A program made the position numbers and the translations under genes. A stretch of DNA of 64,000 nucleotides from Sodiomyces alkalinus F11 (taxonomy: Eukaryota > Ascomycota > Sordariomycetes > Glomerellales > Plectosphaerellaceae): the NCBI RefSeq assembly GCF_003711515.1, contig NW_021167079.1, forward strand, positions 3,627,185-3,691,184, written 5' to 3'. Shown here one piece after another: positions 12,700-26,180 of the stretch. Below the pieces are notes generated by a model that had not been told where the DNA came from, did not search any database, and saw nothing but the letters and a program-made list of their open reading frames with translations. Positions within the stretch are counted from its first letter, which is position 1. The number at the start of each line of letters is the position of its first letter.

Positions 12700-14016
12700 C
12701 TGTTTCTCGTTATACGAGGAGCAGCGTATAGGAGTATATATATTATCGTTATAGTGCCATAATCCTAGTATCTAACTAGGACTAAATACAAGAGGAGAAA
12801 ATTAAAAACCTCGTTAAGGGAAAATTCAAAAACCCTTTATTTTATTCTAGGAAAACCCGAAGGTAAAAAACCTAGTTATACCCCTTTTAGTAATTCAGTT
12901 CTTTAATTTCGTTATGAGGTAGCGGGTTATAGTCAGGCAATGTATCGTTTTTATAGCCGAAATTCATATAACTATAGAGGGTATTATAAATATCTTTTAG
13001 CAGGCCTTATAGTTATTGTATGGGCTATATTATATTTAGTATTTATATAAACGATCTTTATTATCTTATCGTTTAACTATTACCTATAGTAGTAATACTG
13101 TCGGTCGATATGCTTTACTCGGTTATGAAATTCGGAGTTTTTAGCGAGCTTCTTAGCGCTCTCACTATCTATTAATATATTAGGAATCTGTAATTCTTTA
13201 TTATTATTATTTACACCGAGGCTTATCAGGTTATTTAAACCTAGGTTATTTATTATATCGGTATAGATATTATGTATATAGACTCCTTCCTTAGAACCGT
13301 CTGTTACAGCTATATATTCGGCTTCTATTATTGATAAAGCAACGACCTTTTGTTTTGTTAAGGTCTAGGGTATTAAATTATTAATTCCGATATAGTATGT
13401 ATATCCGGACATAGAAGACCTATGGTCTATTATATCAGAAAGGCTAGTATCAGAATAACCGTATACATTAAGGTCCTTATTAGATTTATAGTTATATAAA
13501 AGTTCTATTTTTAGAAAACTGTTTATATAAGCTTAAGTTCGGTTTAGGACTGTAAAATACTGTTATAAGGGATTACTCAAATAGAGGGAGCATTTATTAA
13601 CAGTATAGGTTATGTCAGGTCTATGATAAAGGGCTAGATATAGTAAAGCCCCAATTTCCTATTGGTAATTTTTTATATCGGTTTTTAATGCTTATTCCTG
13701 ATTTGAAACAAGGATCTTTTTATTTATATAAGGGGTATTAACCCTTTTTAGACTTCGTTTATTATATCTTTCTAGTATTTTGTTAGTATAAGGCCACTGG
13801 TTTATCGAAAGAGTCTCATTAGATTTATGTATAGTAATTTCGTGACCTAGAAATGTATGAATTTCACCGAGGTCTTTTAGTGAAATCTGTTTTGATATTT
13901 CTATATATAGATATTATATTATGGTACGAGAAGGGCCCAATACCACTATATTATAAACGTGGTATAAAAGGATAGCATAGTGTAGTATATTATTTTTATC
14001 TTTTTATAATAAGTAA
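12700..14016 (-). pseudogene. Copia family C2 pol 3' part: RT end and RNase H, antisense
   Basis: The minus-strand translation contains a copia RNase H: 'GYSDTSLSDIIDHRSSMSGYTYYIG' type sequence at about 13,480-13,390, 'TKQKVVALSIIEAEYIA' at about 13,360-13,310, and 'RVKHIDRQYYYYR' near 13,100. RT remnants continue to about 13,990. The element is cut at 14,016 by a gypsy LTR. It is AT-rich, but CA/TG dinucleotides persist, so it is less RIPed than the gypsy next door. Confidence 0.75.
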
Positions 14017-14374
14017 TGTAACCGCGCAGATACGGCGTTAGAGTGGTTTCGGCAGACGGTTATATAACCCCGCTTTTAAGGCCGCTAGATCCACTGCCTA
14101 TATATATATTAAGGACAGGCTCCGGATATCCCTATCGAGGGATTATTATTTAATTATTATCCTCTTTTACAATTACTTATTCTACGTTTAAGGTATCTTT
14201 CTAGTTTAACTTACGTTGCCCTGATTAGAGTAGTGACTACCGATGTACTTCTTCGCTAAAGGTTATAGCGGTGTTAGTTATATTTTGGTTATATATCGTG
14301 GTTTTACTAGACTAACCTCTTTATCTAATCTTTGTCTTAACGGTCTAGTGCCACTATATCTTTATTAGATTATA
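14017..14374 (+). repeat. Gypsy family G1 LTR, copy 1 (5' LTR)
   Basis: 358 bp starting TGTAACCGCG and ending in a GTTATA-like end (TGTAAC...GTTACA with the last CA changed by RIP). Two more copies lie at 31,601-31,961 and 38,098-38,455. It is followed at once by TAGTGCTCGGAGGCGG, a plausible primer-binding site that would read TGGTGCTCGG before RIP. It stands upstream of the G1 gag and acts as the 5' LTR. Confidence 0.8.
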
Positions 14375-15249
14375 ATATAGTGCTCGGAGGCGGATTTATT
14401 TAGCGTCCCTAAAGTAATCTAACCCTAATCAGAGTAATAAAGGCGCTCGAGGGAGGTTCCGGCCCTCCTAAACGAACTATTAGTTAATAACCCCTAAAGA
14501 ATAAGAAGATAACGACTAAGGAAGAATTTAACACTTTAAGACTAAGAGGAGATTTACTCTAATAGATTTAGAAAAAGAAACGACGATATAGATAAGATAG
14601 GACGCACCTTTAGTACTTTTAATTATAAGACCCGCCGCCGCGGAGGTGGTAATTACAGGAACGGAAGAAACCGATTAGATCGCGATAAAGTTGAGTTCCG
14701 GATATAGAACGGACTTAATAGGGGGCTTATAACCCTTACCACTAATTAAAATAGACTCTTATACGATAGCGACGAAAAGATATGACCGCTAAGAGTAGCT
14801 TACCCGGATTAGGGTAATTAACCCCTAATAACCTAAAGAAAATACTATTACTAAGCGTAGAAGCGAAATAATAATACCTTTTATAAGGACCTAATAGTGT
14901 CATAGATAAAACCTTTACGGACCCCGTAAGTAAGTTTTAATACTTCCTCGTAAGACTTCGCGTATAATATTACTAATACTAATATCCGTGAGTATAGCCC
15001 TTTTACTAATAAGTAATCTCCTAAGTATAGGGGGCCTCGTCCTTTAAGGTAAGCTAAGAAAGCTAGACCCCGAAGATAAATATTATAGAGTAAAGCCTAG
15101 GTCCGCTACTACCCTCTTATTAAAGACTTTATCACTCTTATTAAGATAAGATAATATATATAATAACCTGGCTAGTATCTAGAACACCTATAGGATCTTC
15201 TCGTTAAACGATTAATTCGAAGAACCTTTCCCTAAATACCCTAAACGCC

Positions 15250-17186
15250 CTAACCCTATTATTATTATTCGCTTACCCCCTCGTTTTTACACCTAAAATA
15301 CTATAGATACTTAGACTTAGTATCGCGAGCCTACCCCTGTTATCGTTATTAGCGACTCCGACGATAAGGCTCCCTCGCCGGCTATTCCCCTTATTCTCAC
15401 GCCTACTACTTCTGCTGCCCCTGATTAGGGGAACTATAATATTAGGGCTAAGGCCTTACCTCTGCCCACTCCTAGGCCGATTACTATATTTACCGCGGCT
15501 CTAACTACTCTATCGATAACTACCCCTAGATCTGCCTTCAATACTGCCCCTATTACTGCCTATAGATCGACTACTACCCCTGTCTAGCTTGCCTTTACTA
15601 CCTAGCCCACTTCGAACGCTCCTACTACCGCCGCCCCTAAGCGTTAGTAGCCCCCTATTACCGCTAAAGACCTAAATAAGCTACTATAAGCCCTGATAAG
15701 CTATAACCGAGAGAGTATTATCGCTGAGGTTATTAGAGCCCTACCCTCTACTACTACTATGTTAAGAGTACCCCTAAATCCCCTCGCTACTAAAGCTCCC
15801 CGTTTTAGTAATAAGTCCCTCTCCACGTTCTTTTAGTAGTATATTAACTATACTAAGCTTAACCGCCTTAGCGGAGCCGATAAGATTACCTGTATTAACC
15901 TATACACGGATATAGCTGTTCGTCCTACTATCGAACGCCTAGTTAGAGAGGTTTAAGCCGTTAAAGGTAGTTAGTCTAATCTAGTTAAGAAGCTTACTAA
16001 AGAGTACTCTTATCTAGGTCCTGACTACTAACTTAACTTCTCTTATAAGGTTTATTAGCCACGGGTAAAATATAAGACGTATATGATTAATAGCGTTTAT
16101 TAGGTTAGGGACTTACTATAGTAAAGTATTATCTAGAAGGCTAAGGCTAAGAGGGGTTAAGGCACTTGTATCGAGGATTCTAAGCTTTACGGTATAGTCT
16201 TTACTATTTTATATAGGGATATCTATATATTTATCGCTAATAAGCTTTAGATTCGGGGCATTAATCCAAGGAAGATAGTTAAAAGCTATAGGCTGCTTTC
16301 GGAGATACTACGCGAGTAGTCTACGGATATCTAGGAAGTAAAGGGTAAGCCTATAAACGGAGATACTATACTAGGTATAGCTATGTCTAATTAGCCTAAT
16401 AGCGACGTTTTCTAGCCTACTATCTTAAGGCGGCCTACTATAATCTAAGAGTCTATAACCTTTTAATTAGATATAGATAAGCTCGCCGACCTCCTCGAGA
16501 AGTATACTATTTCCTTTATTTATAATAGAGCTAAAGGCGTTAGGGGTATTACTACCTAAGTGCTCGCCCTATCTAAGAGGATAGGCACGGAAAAGGTCTA
16601 AGCCCTCCTCGCTATAAAGTCTAACCTAAAGAACGCCTTTTATACTATCCTTAAGCACGTCCCTTAGCCTATAATAAGTACTTTAATACACTTCGCCGCC
16701 CCTAATTAGACTAACGGTGCCGCTTACTAGCCTAATAACGCCTAGTATACTAAGGAGATCTACTATAAAGGACCCCGCCCTGGATATAATAACCGATATA
16801 ATAATAACCGTCCGACCTAATAACACGATAACTGCCTAGGATAGTAGTAAGGAGCTTAGAATAACGGCTAGCCTCCGCTAGCTCGCTACTCCTACTACGG
16901 CTAAGAAGGGTATCGAAGAGATAAATACCTTATCCTAATCTATAATAGCGCCTATAATCTAGTTAAGTAGTAGTTGCCCGAGTATTTAGTTATAGACTAG
17001 AACTGTACCTAGGTAACATATCTAGAGAGTAAGCTACGAGTTAACGAGTACTGGCTATACTAACGCCTTATACTATATTAGCTAGCTACTAAGCTCTATA
17101 GCCGATTTAAGGAACTCGTAGACCTTTATATTAAGACTTTCTAGCCCGCTACCCTCCCCTATAAAACTAAAGAGACTAATAGGCTT
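15250..17186 (+). pseudogene. Gypsy G1 gag, left copy, with mutated CCHC knuckle
   Basis: This is the coding-like region following the 5' LTR and a leader of about 0.9 kb. Near 16,890-16,925 the translation gives Y-S-Y-Y-G-x-E-G-Y-R-R-D-K-Y, the Tyr-for-Cys/His version of a CxYCGxxGHxxxxC knuckle. It ends abruptly at 17,186, where the antisense LINE tail starts. The last 1,094 bp (16,093-17,186) recur at 19,751-20,844. Confidence 0.7.
16093..17186 (+). repeat. 1,094-bp direct repeat of gag, left copy
   Basis: Aligns end to end with 19,751-20,844 without net length change. By eye the copies differ at roughly one position in eight. Some differences are transversions, which RIP does not make, so the copies are probably diverged family members rather than a fresh duplication. 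Confidence 0.8.
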
Positions 17187-19750
17187 TATTATTAGTATTA
17201 TTATTCCTACTCCGCTATCCTATCTAATCTATAGGAGCCTAGTTTAGACTATACGGTCCTTCTCGGGTGGCTATAGAGGGGAAAACCCGGGATCCCGGGG
17301 AAAACCTCTATATATATTCTTAATTAGAGTAGTGCCGCTACGGGGCCGATATAGCCCCGATTCGTCCCTTCTATATATCTAGATTATACCTTTAGGCTAG
17401 TGGCTGACGGGAAGGGTAGTAGGCTATGGTTCGGGTTAGCCTGGGCCGGTTATTTGTAAGGGGGCGGGAGCTAAAAGGGTGCCGTAGCGTCTCTGTTATA
17501 TAGCGGCCGCGGCACTCTAACTCCGGCCTCCCTACGTCCCCGGGGGGCTATACCTATTATTCCTCCTATTTAATTAATAAAGAAAAAGGTAAGGCAGGCG
17601 TTCCTGCCTCCTTTAGGGGGGGGGTGGGGGGGGGGTGCCTGCTATATCCGGTAATAGGCAGGAAGGGTAGGGCTCCGCCTATACCCGTAAAAATAGTAGA
17701 TAGTTAATAGAGGGTATAATCCTCCTCTTTTCCTCTTTTCCTTCCTATAATGCTATAGAGCTTATTATTGGTAATCCTTGTTATATTCCCGCCTCTAGTC
17801 TTATAGGCCTGCCGTTATAGCGCCGTACTAATTAGTAGTACCTCTTAGTTCTGTATTCTTAATCTATAATCTTCCCCTTTAATTTAGTACGTGGTTTATA
17901 GTTCAGGGGTAGCGTTATAGTAGCGCGGGGTTAACTAGGTAGTGTAATAGTAATAGTAATAATTATAATAATAACCATAAATATTATCGTAATATAAGTA
18001 TCCCTATATTAAGGTAGCGCCGTGGTAATAGCGTACTAATAGCCATAGATACCTTCTCCTAATAATAATAACCGCTAGTATAAAAAGGGTATTATTCGTG
18101 TTATACTATATATATACCCTAATAATGCTAAGGTAGTATCGTAGCGGCTAATATATAGTAGTTACTTACGGTATAGTAAGCGTCTAGGGACTTACCCGGA
18201 CGATATTAAGGCCTACACTAATACTATAAGCACTAGTACTATATACTACTAAGAAGCAGTAATAACGTCTTATAGAGGTTTATACTATTTATTATTCTGC
18301 TAAGGGTATTAGTAATAGTGGTATCGCTATAGTGAGTAGTCTCTTTTCGATATTGCGGTAACGCCGTACTAATACCTATAGGCTAAGGAGCGTCTAAAGA
18401 CAGCGGCTTTATTCTTTAGATAAGCCGTTACTCGGGCGCTACCTTCCGGCCGTGGCTGTAGCGGTACCTTATTAGTGGAGGCGATTTTATAGGATCTCCT
18501 TCGCCGTACTGGCCGCCTAAAGGGTATAATAGATATTATAATAGACTATCACGTACGTATTCCCTTTCCGATATCGCTACGGCGCCTCCGTGGTAATAGT
18601 ATAGCTAACTAGTTCTAGGGCCTTAAGTATATTAAGAGTGGTATTAGCGCCTTTAAGGGGGGTAATATCGAGACTAGCAAAGAGTAGAGAGGGGGGGGGC
18701 TATAGCCCGGTAACGCTTTAATACTACTAGGGTCCTAGCTTATAAGGCCCCTATTTAATACTAAACCGGACTATTATATTACCTTTTCCCCGCTACGGTA
18801 CTACTACGTACTTATAGGCTTTTATAACTTTAAGGGCGAGGCGGAAATCGTTAAGCGTTTTCCGTTATAGGAACTACTTAGCTATCGCCCTGGCTTCTAT
18901 ATCGTGGTCTAGTATATTATAGAGATCTCCTTTAGTCGTGAGTAGTCTCCCCGCGGCACCGAAGATCTCCCTATACTCTTCCTCGGTTATATCTTAGTAT
19001 TAAAGTACTATATACTCTGCTATCTCTGCCTCCTTATCGCTATAAGGGCACTATATAGTTAGGAATCCCGGCACCCTCGCTTTAGCTAGGAAAGCTTATA
19101 GGCCTAGTTTTGTGAATCTAATCTAGGTAAGTACGGAGCTTTATAGATTAAGGAGTCCTTTATAGTTCCGGAGGGAGCGTTATATCGGGGGGCGGCTCGG
19201 TACCGCTACGGCGTAAGTGTATAGCCGCCGTGCTTCTGCCTAGGCTTAACCCTATTCCCTTCTAAGGGCCTTCCTCGGGGGCGAGGTTCCGGCCTAGGAT
19301 ATTAGGGCGATAAGCTATACTATATATATAAGGGCGGCGTAGGTCCTATAACGCTAATTCGGTATCGCTAGGGCTCTCGCCGCGGCGTGTACTCCGGCTA
19401 ATATCTTATCTTCGGTCACTTCTTCTTATATGCGTAGGACCTTTTAGGCGCTTAGGCTTAAAAGGTATAGGTTAAGAGGGGGGATAAAGGTTTGTTCGAG
19501 GACTCTAACCGGCGTGGCCTTATAGGCTCTAGCTACTAATCGGAGGTATTAGTTCTATACCGCTTTGAGTGCCGCTACGGGGCCGTGCCGGGGGCCGGCC
19601 CCTATCCTACAAATAGCTAAGGCGTAATAAGTAACTATTAGTCTTATTGCTATAAGGTATAGTCTTTTTACGTCCGCGAAGCTATACCCCTATACTACTA
19701 TACTAAGCCTTAAGAGGGTATATATTCAAGTGGCTAGTCGGCTTTTTACA
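17187..19750 (-). mobile_element. Tad1-like LINE copy 2, antisense, 5'-truncated
   Basis: The reverse complement of LINE copy 1 from about 5,650 to its tail. The (ATT)n tail is at 17,187-17,205. The 3' untranslated part, with the GGGGAAAACCCGGG-type block, is at about 17,270-17,310, RNase H is in the middle, and the RT end (AAGCTATACCCC block) is at about 19,680. Homology to copy 1 ends at 'GGCTTTTTA' (19,740-19,749), so about 60% of the element is missing at the 5' side, typical of LINE truncation. The 65-residue frame at 19,730-19,927 crosses the junction and is not a gene. Confidence 0.85.
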
Positions 19751-20950
19751 GTGTTTATTAGGTCAGGGACTTACTATAGTAAATCACTATCTAAAAGGCT
19801 AAGCCAGAGCGGGTCTAAGGCACTTTTATTAAGGACTCCGAGCTTTACGGTATTATCCCTACTATTCTGTATAAGGATATCTATATATTTATCGCTATTA
19901 AGCTTAAGATCCGAGGCACCGACTTAAGAAAGATAGTTAAGAGCTATAAGCTACTTTTAGACCTACTACGCGAGTAGTCTACGGATATCTAGGAAGTAGA
20001 GGGTAAGCCTATAGATAGAGACGCTATACTAGGTATAGCTAAGTCTAATTAGCCTGATAGTACCGTTTTCCAGCCCACGATTTTAAGGCGACCTACTATA
20101 GTCCAGGAATCTATAGCCTCTGAATCGGATATAGATAAGCTCGCCGACCTCCTTAAGAAGTATACTATTTCCCTTATCTATAATAGAGCTAAAGGCGATA
20201 GGGGCACTATTACCTAAGTGCTCGCCCTATCTAAGAAAATAGGCACGGAAAAGGTCTAAGCCCTCCTCGCTATAAAGTCTAATCTAAAAAACGCCTTTCA
20301 CACCGTCCTTAAGCACGCCCCTTAGCCTACGATAACTACTTGAGTGCACTTCGCTGCCCCTAATTAGGCTAATAGTGCCGCTTACTAGCCTAATAACGCT
20401 TAGTATACTAAGAAGATCTACTACGGAGGACCCCGCCCTGGATATAATAACCGATATAACGATAACCGCCCGACCTAGTAATACAATAACCGCCTAGGAT
20501 AGTAGAGAGGTGCCTAGAATAACGGCTAGCCCTTACTAGCTCGCTACTACTACTACGGCTAAGAAGGGTATCGTAAAGATAACTACCCTATCCTAATCCA
20601 CGATAGCGCCTATAACCTAGTTAAGTGGTAGTTCCCCGAATATATAGTGATAGATTAGACCGGTACCTAGCTAGCCTGCCTAAAGAGCGAGCTGCAGGCT
20701 AACGAGTACTAGCTATACCGACGCCTTATCCTATATTAGCTAGCCATTAAGCTTGATAGCCGATTTAAGGAGCTTATAGACCTCGATATTAAGGCCTTCT
20801 AGCCCGCTACCCTCCCCTATAAGACTAAAAAGACTAATAGGCTTATAATTAAATACATAGTTAAGTAAGTATAGAAGAAGTAGGCCGGTTAAAGTAATTA
20901 GGCTAACTAAGCCACTTAAGTCTTAAGAGTTACTAACGTCACGGGATCTA
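19751..20950 (+). pseudogene. Gypsy G1 gag, right copy (part duplicated, then continuing)
   Basis: Repeats 16,093-17,186 and then runs on into the protease region. The mutated knuckle is at about 20,548-20,585 (Y-Y-Y-Y-G-x-E-G-Y-R-K-D-N-Y). Gag sequence upstream of position 16,093 is not repeated here. RIP stops are frequent. Confidence 0.7.
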
Positions 20951-23900
20951 TTAATTTTAATACTGCTAGAGTATATACTACGTCTATATCTTAATACACT
21001 TTAACCGACCCCTAGGACCCTCTTCGCACTACTAGAAGCGGGAGAATTAGTAAACCCACGCTAAAAGTAGCTGGTTCCCCTGATTAGGCTATTTAATAGA
21101 CCCTGTCGACTCCAGAAAGCTCCTAAAGGGTTATAGAAATAGTTAATAATGCCGATATAGAAGACGGACTAGCCCCTAAGTCGATAGCCCCTATATCTAG
21201 ACCCGTTATTACCACGACTACTACCTGGCCTACCCCGCGGGCCTTAGCTTAGAAAAATACCCTTAATTTATTTAACCAGGAGGCCGCTATATAGAAGGTC
21301 TGCGAGAAGAGGCTAAAGCACCTTTTAGAGATAAAGGTTAAGATTTCTATAGTTTACCTCCTTTTTACTAATAGAGCTATCCTCGCGGACTATAAGGAGA
21401 TACTACGGTTAATCGGTAGCTAAGTAAAGCCTTATAAGGTTATCTACTTAACCCCTAAAGGGGCCTTTGTTATAGACTCCTTACCCCTTAGACCCGAACG
21501 CCCTATATAGTTTATAAATACCACGATTATAGCCCTTACGCTTAACGGTACCCTATCTATCACGCCCGCCCCGACGATTAATAAACTAAAGCCTCCCACT
21601 ATTTACGCTAAGTATATAATATTACGGGTTAGCCTAACTAAGCGAATAGCTAAGGCCCACCTTATAGAGGATCGTTTCCACGTAATTATCGATATAGGGG
21701 CCGTCTTTAATACTATCCGGCTAAACCTCGTAGAGAAGCTAGGATTACGGGGCCGTGTAGGGAAAAGTAATATCGCGATTAAGGGAAATAACGATATAGA
21801 TAGGGTAAACTATATAGGCTATCTAGAAGAGTACCTTTAGGTCGGGGACTAGCACGGGAAGGTCTATTGTATAGTAATTAAGGGGATAAGACCCGGAATA
21901 CTCCTTAGTCTACTATTCTTACTCGATAATTACGACTCTTTTACCTATAAGGATAGATAGATCGATATAGACTTTACCTATAAGGATACCCGTATTATCG
22001 TCCTTATTATTAGTAGGGAATAAGTCGATAACCGCCCTTATAGATAAAGCTAGCCTAAGTTTAAAGAGGAGGAGAAGCGCTAAGAGGAGGAGGATTTAAT
22101 CGATTAGAGTATCGGATAATAGGGGGAGGACGGCGTCCCTTATAGTTAGTCCAGGGCCGCTACCTTAATATCGAGTAATAATACGACTAGTAGTTCGCCC
22201 GACTAGGGGGCGAAAGAGGAGGAGGTAACGGAGGAGGAGGAGGAGAAAAGCGATAACGATATTTTCTTTTATTTAGATAATCAGGATACTACTACTTTAG
22301 TTGCCTTCCTATTTATGGAGAAGGTAAAGCCCTTAACGCAGAGAATTCATATAGCCTTGAGGGCGATACTATAAAATTAGGGCCGAGGGTATAAGAGGTG
22401 TGTCGCGGAGGCTTTTTATATAATAACTACGACTATATAATAATAACTAATTCAGACTAACCACTTATCTTTTTCGACTTTTCTATACTATTCTTAGCCT
22501 AATTACTCTAATAGCCTTTTAGTCTTATATTTTCGGAAGAACCGGACGATATAGGATAATTCCTAGATAAGAGCGCTAGAGGCTCTAAAGAAGGAGGAGG
22601 ATAATATCACTAGTATAGCCGCGGTTAGGACGAAAAGGCTATAGTAGCTAAAAAGAAGGAAATCCTAGGATATTATTAAAAAAGTATACTATCCCCCTCA
22701 TCCCGGAGGCGTCTTTACTATATAGAAGCCTAAGGCTCTAAAGGTTTACCCTTTTAACGATATTCTATCTAATAGAAGTGTCCCTAATAAAGACCCCTAC
22801 TAGAAGAAGAATATCCTCGTAGAAATTAAAGAGGAAGACTAGGAGCTAGAAGATAAGCGGTTCGTCAGCCTAATTATACCGAAGTTTTCTAAAATTATAC
22901 CTCGTTCGCGCCTTATACCCGAAAGACTCGATACTATCCTAAAGACTATCGACTACTTAACCCCTAAGGAATAGGAGCTCCTAATAAAAGTCCTCCTAAA
23001 CCGCGAGGAAGCTATTATATAGGATTAGACTAAATACGGTCGCCTTAACGAATAAATAGCCCCTCTATAAAAGCTTCGGGCGGTCCCTTATAAGGCGTAG
23101 TAGGCGAAGGGGATGCCTATCCCTAAGGCTCTAGAGTCTATAGTCGTGCAGATAATAAAGGACCGCCTTAAGAAAGGTATAATCGAGGAGAGCTATATAG
23201 CCTACCGTAACCCCTGGTTCTTAGCTAAGAAGAAAGACGGTATTATACGGCTTATTAACTCGGCTACTAAAATTAATATAATAACCCTTTAAGATACCTT
23301 TATACCGCCTAGGGCCGACAAGGTCTCCGAGGATTTCGCTATATATAAGCTTATATCCCTCTTAGACCTTTTCTCCGGCTACGATTAGGTTACCCTTAAT
23401 AAGGAGTCTCGAGATCTAACTACCTTTACGATTATTATTAGACTCTTTAGAATATATACCCTTCCTTAGGGGGCCACTAATTTGGTGGCCTAGTTTATAC
23501 GTATTACAACCTATATCCTTTACGACCTTATTCCCTAGTACTATAGACCCTTTATTAACGATATTATAGTAAAAGGACTAATAACTACCTATAAGGATAC
23601 CCTAATTAGGCCTAGAATCCGCCGTTTTATAGCCGAGTATATCGCTAATATCGACAAAATACTTCTTGATATAAAGCTAGCTAAAGGTATTATCGTAGGT
23701 ATTAAAAGCTAGTAGTATTAGAAAGCAGCTATTATCGTGGGCTATATCTAGGCTACTAATAATCGTTCCCCTAAGCAGGCTAAGATCGTAAAGATCTAAG
23801 AGTAGGAAAAGTATAGTACGGTCTCTAATATTCGTTCGTTCCTCGGTCTTATTACCTTTTACCGAGTCCGGATTTATAAGTTCGTTATTATCGCTAGACC

Positions 23901-26180
23901 CCTAACCGACCTATTACGGAAAAACACTACCTTTAAGTAGGAGGAGCCTTAATAATACGCTATAGACGCCCTTAAAAACGCCTTTACTATTACCCCTATC
24001 CTGATTACTATCTAGTACGGCGAAGACGTAGGAGTTATCTACGTTATCGTTAACGCTAGTATAGATAGGTAGGGGGGAATCCTCGGGTAATACGTTAAGG
24101 ATAAAAGAGCTATAGTATAGTATAAAAGCGGTCGCTAGTCCCCTACCGAGAGGGTCTATAATACCGGTAAGCTAAAGCTAAGGGGAGTCCTAAAGACCCT
24201 TCGGCGCCTACGTAACTACCTCTATAGGGTTTACTTTATCATTAAGACCGATACCTAAGCCCTCCTATCCTAGATAAAAGGATCTACTACTAACCTCCTT
24301 AATACCCTAATTACCTAATAGCTCGCCTGGATCCGGCTTTTTAACTTCGATATTAAGTATATTAAAGGATCTAAGAATACTATAGCCGATAGACTCTCCC
24401 GGATACCCGGAATACCCTTTAATTAGACTAACGATAATACCGAAGGAGACCTAAATAACTTCGTGGATAATAGAATCTTTTTTACGAAAGCCGAGATATA
24501 GTTTAATAACCCCGCCCTAGCTAATAATATCCTCGATAAGGACCTTACCTAGAGTTAGTTTTCCCGATAAATATCTACATTTTTAATAACCTTTCGCGTG
24601 CTTAAAAGAATAGATCCTAAGGAAGCCTGTAGAGTTAAAGATAAGGCTACCCGTGTATTCCTTAAGGATAGATTACTATAGACCCGAGTGACTAAGGCCG
24701 ATTTAACCCCTAAACGCTAAATAAACGATAAGGATACCTAGGTTAACCTAATTAGGAGAGCCCATGATAAATCCGGATACCGAGGAAGGTAAGGGACTTA
24801 CTATCGCCTCGCCGCTAACTACTTCTAGGATAGTATCTATAAGAGCGTCTAGAGGTTTATTAAGTCCTATTCCGAATACTAGGCCTACCGTAGCCGTTCC
24901 TAGGAGGATCCCCTAATCTTAATAAGCCTGACCGAAACCGCCCTCCCTTTTACCTAGGTTAGCCTAAACCTTTAATATCTTGAAGGGTAGTATCTTATAG
25001 AGGCTTACTATATATTTATAGGTTAAGTCGAGGCTTAACTACTAAAGAAGAACACGTCTAAGGCTATTACCTTATTTCTATAAGAAGATATAATCTATAG
25101 GTATAGGCTTTATATAATCCTCCTTATAGATAAAGGTCCCGAGAATAAGGGTTATATAATTAAGCTAAACCGTCGCTATAGGACTACTCGAAAGCTCGCC
25201 TCCGCCTACTACCCCCGCGCTAATAGCCTTAATAAGGTTAGATACAAGGCTATTACCTATACTCTGTCTATCTAGTCGAGGCTTTACCCTAGAGCCCTTT
25301 ACGAGATCCTCCTAATAGTCCTCTTCGCTAACCGTATAACGGTAAGAGCTTTTACTAGCCGTACCCCTTTCTTTCTTCTCCACGGCTATAAGGCTATTAC
25401 CCCGATTAAGATAACCTGCCTAACCTAGAGAGTACTAGACTAAGGCCGCGTTAAAACCCCTAAGGATAAGATAATACTTCGGTTAAAGGCTTTTACCTAG
25501 CTTAACGCTAACCGATATACTACTATTACTATAATTACTAAATAATAGAGGCGATAGATAGCATATATTAATACTAGCTATACCCGGGTACTCCGTAAGT
25601 AAAGGCTATAAGTTAAGGATCTTATACTAGTTTACGATACTAAGAAAGCTATCGATATAAGCCGTAAGGCTAAGCTCGACTACTAATAGAATAGCCTATA
25701 TTATATCCGGAAGGCTAATCACGATAATAAGTCTTTTATCCTTAAGACAATGGCTAGAGAAGAACTAAAAGGGATTACTTTTACCGCTAATAGCCTAAAG
25801 AAGTTTATCTAAAATAACGATAGGTATTAGGAGCTTAAGGACTAGACTATACTTAAATAAGACTATAGCGAGGAGCTTAAGATTATATACCCTGCTCGAG
25901 GAGTATCTATTACCGAGGAAGTTACCAAAGCACCCCTTTTACCTAGCGAGGACTCTAAGGAAGCTACTAGGGCCGAGGATAATATTAGTTCCCCTAATTA
26001 TACTATTAACGGTCTTTTACGCCGTTCTAAGAGATTAAAAGACTTATTAGGAGAGTATTATAAGAAGCTAGAGGAAGAATTAAAATAGGTAAAGGAGTCT
26101 AGTACCGTCGAGGTATAGATTTTATAGCGCCTAGATTTTAACCCGAGTAGGTATAAGGATTATACTAGTAAGCTATATTG
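20951..26180 (+). pseudogene. Gypsy G1 pol: protease, RT, RNase H, integrase
   Basis: The protease box at about 21,685 reads V-I-I-D-I-G-A-V-F-N, where DTG has become DIG by CpA-to-TpA. The RT runs from about 23,000, with 'FINSATKIN'-like sequence at about 23,255, 'LISLLDLFSGYD' at about 23,350, 'LP.GATN' at about 23,465 and the catalytic box 'PFINDIIVKG' at about 23,550 (D-to-N in FVDD). RNase H lies near 24,000-24,400. The integrase has an H2C2-type block at about 24,770-24,890, 'LLIDKGPENKGY' at about 25,120 and later 'SYTRVLRK'-type C-terminal sequence. I see no chromodomain. This is the common fungal Ty3 type, inactive here. Confidence 0.8.

Noticed and set aside
16093..20844. Simple 1.1-kb target-site duplication from LINE insertion
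   Set aside because: Far longer than usual LINE duplications, and the copies differ by transversions; kept as an alternative only.
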